From positions 1-10,602 of the forward strand of contig CAZTLU010000049.1 in NCBI GenBank assembly GCA_964614605.1: a DNA stretch of 10,602 nucleotides, given 5' to 3'. The notes under the pieces are model-generated. The model was not told where the DNA came from and ran no database searches. It saw only the letters and a list, made by a program, of their open reading frames with translations. The translations under genes and the position numbers were made by a program. Within the stretch, counting starts at the first letter, position 1. Every line of letters begins with the position of its first letter. This document shows positions 6,099 to 10,602 of the stretch, piece by piece. The stretch is from Fimenecus sp964614605. Its GTDB lineage: Bacteria; Bacillota; Clostridia; Oscillospirales; Acutalibacteraceae.

Positions 6099-7442
6099 AT
6101 GGTTAGAGATATGACACAGGGAAATCCTGCGAAAATACTGATAAAATTTACAATACCAATGCTTATCAGTGTATGCTTTCAGCAGTTATACAACATTGCT
6201 GACAGTATTATTGCGGGTAAGCTTTTGGGCGGTGAAGCTTTGGCTTCAATCGGTATTTCATATACTGTAACAATGATTTATATAGCAATTGCAAACGGCT
6301 CGAACATTGGCTGTTGCGTTGTTATTTCACAGTTTTTCGGCAACAGAAATTACAGTAAAATGAAAACCTGTATCAGCACATCACTGATTTCTTTTTTATC
6401 CTTGAGCATTTTACTGACAATTTTGGGGTTAGTATTCTCCCCTGCATTGCTAAACGCACTCAACACGCCCGAAAACTTATTTATTGATTCTTCCGCATAT
6501 CTGAATATTTACACATTAGGTTTGGTGTTCTTATTTTTATATAATATCTGCAATGGTATTTTTACTGCACTTGGCGACTCCAAAACTCCGCTTTATTTCT
6601 TGATTTTTTCGTCAGTTTTCAATGTAATTCTCGACTATACACTTGTAAAATATACATCATTGGGTGTTTCAGGTGTTGCATGGGCAACATTTATTGCACA
6701 AGGGATTGCTTCTGTGCTTTCATTCGCTTGCTTAATAATAAGAATAAAGAAAATTCATTGTGAAAAGCCTACAGTATTCTCATTTGATATCCTTAAAAGG
6801 ATACTTTTTGTAGCAATCCCAAGCATATTACAACAGAGTTTTGTATCGGTAGGTAACATTTTCATTCAAGGTCTTGTAAATACCTTCGGTGACATTGTGG
6901 TTGCGGGATTTTCGGCGGCAGGCAAGCTGAATACATTCACAATAACATCATTGACAGCACTCGGCAACAGTATGTCAAGCTATACTGCACAAAATATAGG
7001 TGCCGGAAAAAACGACAGAATTAAGTCGGGTGTAAAATCACTCTATTTAATATCTTTTGTAATTACCGTTCCCCTCTTTATTTTATTTTTCTTCTTCCCC
7101 GAGCTTATGATGAAAATTTTTGTCAGCGGTGAAGATATTGAAATAATCAATTCGGGTATAGCTTTCCTTAAGACTGTTGCACCGTTCTATCTGTTCATTT
7201 CTATTAAGTTAATAATTGACGGTGTTCTTCGCGGTAGCGGCGTAATGAAAATGTTTATGATTTCAACATTCTCTGACCTGCTGTTGCGAGTTGCACTTTG
7301 CTATATCTTAACTCCATTCTTAAACGAAAGCGGCATATGGGTTTCGTGGCCTGCAGGGTGGTTACTTGCAACCGCTATATCCAGCATATTCTATTTCACA
7401 GGTACCTGGAAAAAGAATATAAATAATTTAGCTACTAAATAA
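6099..7442 (+). CDS. MATE-family multidrug/metabolite exporter
   Basis: This 447-residue inner-membrane protein belongs to the multidrug and toxin extrusion family, which exports cationic drugs or metabolites in exchange for sodium or protons. The N-terminal segment MTQGNPAKILIKFTIP is typical: a short amphipathic stretch before the first helix. The first helix contains QQLYNIADSIIAG (28-40), with D35 in the position of the conserved ion-coupling aspartate. The corresponding start of the second half is QQSFVSVGNIFIQG. Hydrophobicity and length fit the usual twelve helices in two six-helix bundles. Leucine codons are TTA, TTG, CTG and CTT mixed, unlike the CTT/CTC-only binding-protein gene upstream. 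The gene lies just past a strong terminator and 11 nt before the ABC-F gene, so those two form the next transcription unit. The substrate cannot be told from sequence; many MATE proteins in clostridia have no known drug phenotype. Confidence 0.93.
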   Translation: MVRDMTQGNPAKILIKFTIPMLISVCFQQLYNIADSIIAGKLLGGEALASIGISYTVTMIYIAIANGSNIGCCVVISQFFGNRNYSKMKTCISTSLISFLSLSILLTILGLVFSPALLNALNTPENLFIDSSAYLNIYTLGLVFLFLYNICNGIFTALGDSKTPLYFLIFSSVFNVILDYTLVKYTSLGVSGVAWATFIAQGIASVLSFACLIIRIKKIHCEKPTVFSFDILKRILFVAIPSILQQSFVSVGNIFIQGLVNTFGDIVVAGFSAAGKLNTFTITSLTALGNSMSSYTAQNIGAGKNDRIKSGVKSLYLISFVITVPLFILFFFFPELMMKIFVSGEDIEIINSGIAFLKTVAPFYLFISIKLIIDGVLRGSGVMKMFMISTFSDLLLRVALCYILTPFLNESGIWVSWPAGWLLATAISSIFYFTGTWKKNINNLATK

Positions 7443-7453
7443 AGGTATATGTT

Positions 7454-9346
7454 ATGCTTATTACACTCAACAATATCAGTAAAGATTTTCTTGACAAAAG
7501 CATATTGAAAAATGTTACTCTCGCTGTTAATGACAAAGACCGAATCGGACTTTTGGGTATTAACGGTGTGGGCAAAACTACTCTTTTAAACATTATATCG
7601 GGCAATCTTGAATGTGACGAGGGCACAATTGCCGCGAAAAACGATTTGCGAATCGGATATTTAAAGCAGAACGAGGCTTTGAATACTTCTAATACGCTTA
7701 AAAAAGAAATACAAAATTCATTACAGCTTGTGTTTGACACACGCAAAAAACTTGATGAAATTTCTGTGAAAATGTCGAAATCAAACGGTGATGAGTATAA
7801 CATACTTTCTGCCGAATATGAGCGTCTTACAAGTATTTATGACGCGGCAGACGGCTATAACGCAGAGGTTCGAATCAATACAGTTTTAAACGGTATGGGA
7901 TTTGGTAATTTTGATTTAGAAACCTCAGTTTCCGTACTTTCAGGCGGTGAAAAAACACGCTTTGCCCTCGCAAAAATTCTTGTTGAAAACCCAAATTTGC
8001 TTATTCTTGATGAGCCCACAAACCATCTTGATTTTTCTATGCTTAACTGGCTTGAAAGTTATCTTGCATCATACAAAGGTGCCGTTATAATTGTATCTCA
8101 CGACAGATATTTTTTAAATGCAGTGGCATCTGACATATGTGAAATCGAAAACGGCGAATTAGTGCGTTATAAGGGCGGATATTCTTCTTTTTTGACGCAA
8201 AAGGAAGAAAGAATTAAAGTCCTCACAAAAGAATATGAAAAGCAACAGAAAGAAATTGAGGATTTGCGCGATTACGTGCGCCGAAATATCGCAAAATCAA
8301 GCAGTATAAACAGTGTTGGCTCGCGTGTTAAGGCTCTTGAAAAAATGGAGCTTGCGGCAAAACCAAATCCACAGGTCAAAGATTTGCATATTTCCTTCCC
8401 CTTTGATATTGAGCCCCACAAGACAATTCTTGAGTGCAAGGGCTTAAGGGTAAGCGTTGGCAAAGGAGAAGCGAAACGCACACTTTTTGAGAATTTTGAT
8501 TTAGTTGTTTCTCGCGGTGAAAAGGTCGCATTTGTAGGTAAAAACGGTGTCGGAAAATCCTCATTTTTAAAGGCGATTCTTAAAAAGATGGCTTATGAAG
8601 GAATTGTTCGTTGGGGCGGAAATGTAAAGATTTCATATTTTGACCAGGAACTCGCTTCACTCGACCTTAATATGACTGTTTTAGAGGCGGTTCATCGCAA
8701 ATTCCCCACGAAAACCGAATATGAAATACGCAGTATGCTTGCCCGTTTTCTTATTGAAGACGAAGATGTTTTCAAGAGAATTCGTGAAATGAGCGGTGCA
8801 AACCGTGCGAAAGTTGCTTTGTGCATAATTACCTTTGAGCGTTCAAATGTGCTTGTTTTGGACGAGCCTACAAATCACCTTGATTACAAGGCAAAAGAGG
8901 CTTTAGACCATGCTTTGAGCCAATATGAAGGTACAATAATTATGGTATCGCACGACAGATATCTGCTTAATTCTGTTCCTGATAAAATAATCGAAATGAA
9001 GCCCGATGAAATTGTAATTTATAAAGGAAATTACGATTATTATAAAGAGCATATTCAGGAAGAGGTAAAAGAAAAAGCGGCAAAGCCCCAAGAAAAGAGC
9101 GCCGCCGCTACTGAATATGAAGAATCAAGAAAAAACAAGGCACAGGACAGGAAACGCCGTGCAAAGCTTATGAATACCGAAAAGGAAATAAACGCTTTAC
9201 AGGGCGAAATTGACGAATTAAAGGCACTTATCGAAGACCCCGAGATTTCAAGTGATTACGCAAAGCTTTCTGAAATTCTTGAAGATATTAAAGTCAAGGA
9301 AGAAGCACTTGAAGAGCTTGAAAACTTGTGGCTTGAATTAGCATAA
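7454..9346 (+). CDS. ABC-F family ribosome-associated ATPase (YdiF/Uup-like)
   Basis: This 630-residue soluble protein has two ABC domains and no membrane segments, the mark of the ABC-F class, whose members bind the ribosomal E site and either relieve stalled translation or protect against ribosome-targeting antibiotics. Domain 1: P-loop GINGVGKT (35-42), signature LSGGEKTR (162-169), Walker B LLILDE (182-187) and His216. A charged helical linker of about 65 residues (about 245-308), the region that contacts P-site tRNA, is of ordinary length rather than the extended type of many resistance proteins. Domain 2: P-loop GKNGVGKS (362-369), signature MSGANRAK (446-453, unusual), Walker B with D470-E471, and His500. 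Residues from about 540 to the end form a charged, coiled-coil-like tail as in YdiF and Uup. The AAAGG ribosome binding site (7441-7445) overlaps the MATE stop codon and lies 8 nt before the ATG. A housekeeping translation role seems likelier than resistance, but the adjacent exporter leaves the latter open. Confidence 0.94.
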   Translation: MLITLNNISKDFLDKSILKNVTLAVNDKDRIGLLGINGVGKTTLLNIISGNLECDEGTIAAKNDLRIGYLKQNEALNTSNTLKKEIQNSLQLVFDTRKKLDEISVKMSKSNGDEYNILSAEYERLTSIYDAADGYNAEVRINTVLNGMGFGNFDLETSVSVLSGGEKTRFALAKILVENPNLLILDEPTNHLDFSMLNWLESYLASYKGAVIIVSHDRYFLNAVASDICEIENGELVRYKGGYSSFLTQKEERIKVLTKEYEKQQKEIEDLRDYVRRNIAKSSSINSVGSRVKALEKMELAAKPNPQVKDLHISFPFDIEPHKTILECKGLRVSVGKGEAKRTLFENFDLVVSRGEKVAFVGKNGVGKSSFLKAILKKMAYEGIVRWGGNVKISYFDQELASLDLNMTVLEAVHRKFPTKTEYEIRSMLARFLIEDEDVFKRIREMSGANRAKVALCIITFERSNVLVLDEPTNHLDYKAKEALDHALSQYEGTIIMVSHDRYLLNSVPDKIIEMKPDEIVIYKGNYDYYKEHIQEEVKEKAAKPQEKSAAATEYEESRKNKAQDRKRRAKLMNTEKEINALQGEIDELKALIEDPEISSDYAKLSEILEDIKVKEEALEELENLWLELA

Positions 9347-9354
9347 ACTTAATA

Positions 9355-10590
9355 CTAAAAATTCGCCGGCGGTAATGAGGAATAATCCGACTTACCTGTC
9401 GGCATTTTTGTACCTAAAAGTCGGCAACCGTTGAAAACAATGTCCCTCCCCTGCTTTTCGCGAATTTCGGTCAGCGTGCCATCTACAATTTCGCGTCTTT
9501 CGTGAGCATCGATATCATAACCTACAGTTAATTGCTGAAAGCTTTTTTCATAGACAAGATTATATGTTCTCACCGTCAATGAACGGATATTTCTTTTCCA
9601 TTTGTGCTTTTCGAGAAACACCTCAACTGCACTGTCAAAAAGCTCTTTTGCGCTGTATGTGGGAAATTCCAATGGCGCGGAATACTGCTTTACGGTAAGG
9701 TTATCGTCTTTTACGGCGACCTGAATTCCCGTAGCAAGCAAATGCTCACGGCGAAGTCCTTTTGATACGCTTATTGAAAGCTCGGCAATTACCCGCTCAA
9801 CCTCATAAACGGACAAAAGACTTTCAACACAGGTAATTCCACGGCTCACGCTTTTCATTATGGGCTTTGAATCCATATGAGATACGGGTGAAGTGTCCAT
9901 TCCGTTGGCATAAAGCCACAAATCAAAGCCGTTTTTACCGAGGATTTTGCGCATAAACTCCCCTTGCGATAAGGCGATATCTCCGATTGTTTGAATGCCG
10001 TATTTTTGCAAGGTTTTGGTTGTGCGTCTACCAACAAACAATAATTCAGAGGCAGAAAGTCCCCAGATTTTTTCTTTGAAATTTTCCCGGGAAATGATAG
10101 TAGTGGCATCGGGCTTTTTCATATCACTGCCAAGCTTTGCAAAAACCTTGTTGAATGAAACACCTACAGAAATTGTAAGTCCTGTTTCACGGCGAATATG
10201 CTCTCTTATTTCATCGGCTATTTTTTCGCCCTCACCGAAAAGAATTGTACTGCCACTCACATCAAGCCAGCATTCGTCCATACCAAATGGCTCAATCAAA
10301 TCGGTATATTGAGCATAAATATCTTTTACCCATTCAGAGTAATGGTGATAGGAGTCAAAATCGGTTTGCACCACAATGAGTCCTTTGCACTTTTTCTTTG
10401 CCTCAAAGATTGTGTCACCTGTTTTCACCCCGCAAAGCTTTGCAGGCTGGGATTTGGCAAGCACAATGCCGTGACGGTCATCTTCACTTCCGCATACTGC
10501 CACGGGCTTGCCTTTGAGAGCGGGATTTTTAACACATTCAACCGACGCGTAGAAATTATTAAGGTCACAATGCAGTATAATTCTTTTCAA
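9355..10590 (-). CDS. dinB: Y-family DNA polymerase IV (DinB), clostridial type
   Basis: This 411-residue low-fidelity polymerase copies past damaged bases. The palm carries the metal ligands D9 (in HCDLNNFYASVE) and D105-E106 (in MDECWLD). Y14 is in the steric-gate position that excludes ribonucleotides. The conserved block ISVGVSFNKVFAKLGSDMKK (140-159) follows, then a helix-hairpin-helix thumb (about 180-240) and a little-finger domain to about residue 350. Length is slightly above the 350-aa E. coli enzyme because of a C-terminal extension. In that extension QLTVG (353-357) sits where I would expect a QLSLF-type clamp-binding motif, and the protein ends without another obvious one. Translation starts at TTG (10588-10590); no in-frame ATG lies upstream within the window and the Shine-Dalgarno sequence fits this start. 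The TAG stop is 8 nt from the stop of the converging ABC-F gene. Any promoter or LexA-type site lies beyond the right edge. Confidence 0.95.
   Translation of the reverse strand: MKRIILHCDLNNFYASVECVKNPALKGKPVAVCGSEDDRHGIVLAKSQPAKLCGVKTGDTIFEAKKKCKGLIVVQTDFDSYHHYSEWVKDIYAQYTDLIEPFGMDECWLDVSGSTILFGEGEKIADEIREHIRRETGLTISVGVSFNKVFAKLGSDMKKPDATTIISRENFKEKIWGLSASELLFVGRRTTKTLQKYGIQTIGDIALSQGEFMRKILGKNGFDLWLYANGMDTSPVSHMDSKPIMKSVSRGITCVESLLSVYEVERVIAELSISVSKGLRREHLLATGIQVAVKDDNLTVKQYSAPLEFPTYSAKELFDSAVEVFLEKHKWKRNIRSLTVRTYNLVYEKSFQQLTVGYDIDAHERREIVDGTLTEIREKQGRDIVFNGCRLLGTKMPTGKSDYSSLPPANF
9387..9409 (+). terminator. Possible plus-strand terminator for the ABC-F gene inside the 3' end of dinB
   Basis: CCGAC (9387-9391) pairs with GTCGG (9398-9402) around a 6-nt loop, and T5 (9405-9409) follows after CA. 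It begins 41 nt after the ABC-F stop codon. The stem is short and the sequence also encodes part of the polymerase tail, so the match could be chance, but the 8-nt gap between the convergent genes leaves no room for a terminator elsewhere. Confidence 0.4.
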
Positions 10591-10595
10591 AAAAT

Positions 10596-10602
10596 CCCCT
10601 CC
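10596..10602 (-). promoter_or_regulatory. Strong ribosome binding site supporting the TTG start of dinB
   Basis: Read on the minus strand, GGAGGGG occupies 10602-10596 and is separated from the TTG start at 10590 by 5 nt. It is cut close to the window edge, so further upstream signals are not visible. Confidence 0.75.

Noticed and set aside
9995..10312. Plus-strand open frame of 105 codons opposite dinB
   Set aside because: It is antisense to conserved polymerase sequence, has no family motif and reads as a mirror of the real gene.

Overview
The window looks like chromosomal DNA from a low-to-moderate GC Bacillota species, most likely a gut-type anaerobic clostridium of the Oscillospirales/Ruminococcaceae kind. 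That placement is an inference. It rests on the strong AGGAGG-type ribosome binding sites, GTG and TTG starts, tight operons, a clostridial-type DNA polymerase IV, and an uncharacterised flavoprotein family common in Clostridia. There are seven genes: six on the plus strand (the first cut by the left edge) and one on the minus strand. No stretch longer than about 125 bp lacks a gene.

Bases 1-4639 hold a complete BMP/PnrA-type nucleoside ABC transporter operon apart from the missing 5' end of its first gene. The order is the substrate-binding protein (1-872), a fused two-domain ATPase (995-2539) and two membrane permeases (2532-3653 and 3650-4639). This order and these protein types match nupNOPQ of Bacillus and bmp-nupABC of Streptococcus. 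Two consecutive inverted repeats lie between the binding-protein and ATPase genes, which probably lets the binding protein be made in excess. The last three genes overlap by 8 and 4 nt and look translationally coupled. A flavoprotein gene of unknown function (4660-6054) follows after 20 nt and seems to belong to the same transcript, which ends at a good intrinsic terminator (6060-6088).

Bases 6099-9346 hold a MATE-family exporter and an ABC-F translation ATPase 11 nt apart. The MATE ribosome binding site touches the U-tract of the preceding terminator, so the pair needs either read-through or a promoter inside the end of the flavoprotein gene; a candidate is marked. A minus-strand Y-family DNA polymerase (dinB, 9355-10590) converges on the ABC-F gene with only 8 nt between stop codons. 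It uses a TTG start behind a strong Shine-Dalgarno sequence at the right edge.

I found no CRISPR array, RNA gene, insertion sequence, phage gene or defence cassette, and nothing I would call a new system. The items most worth a second look are the flavoprotein with its four-cysteine motif at the end of a nucleoside-uptake operon, the altered second signature of the ABC-F protein, the terminator/promoter overlap before the MATE gene, and the degenerate clamp-binding motif of the polymerase.
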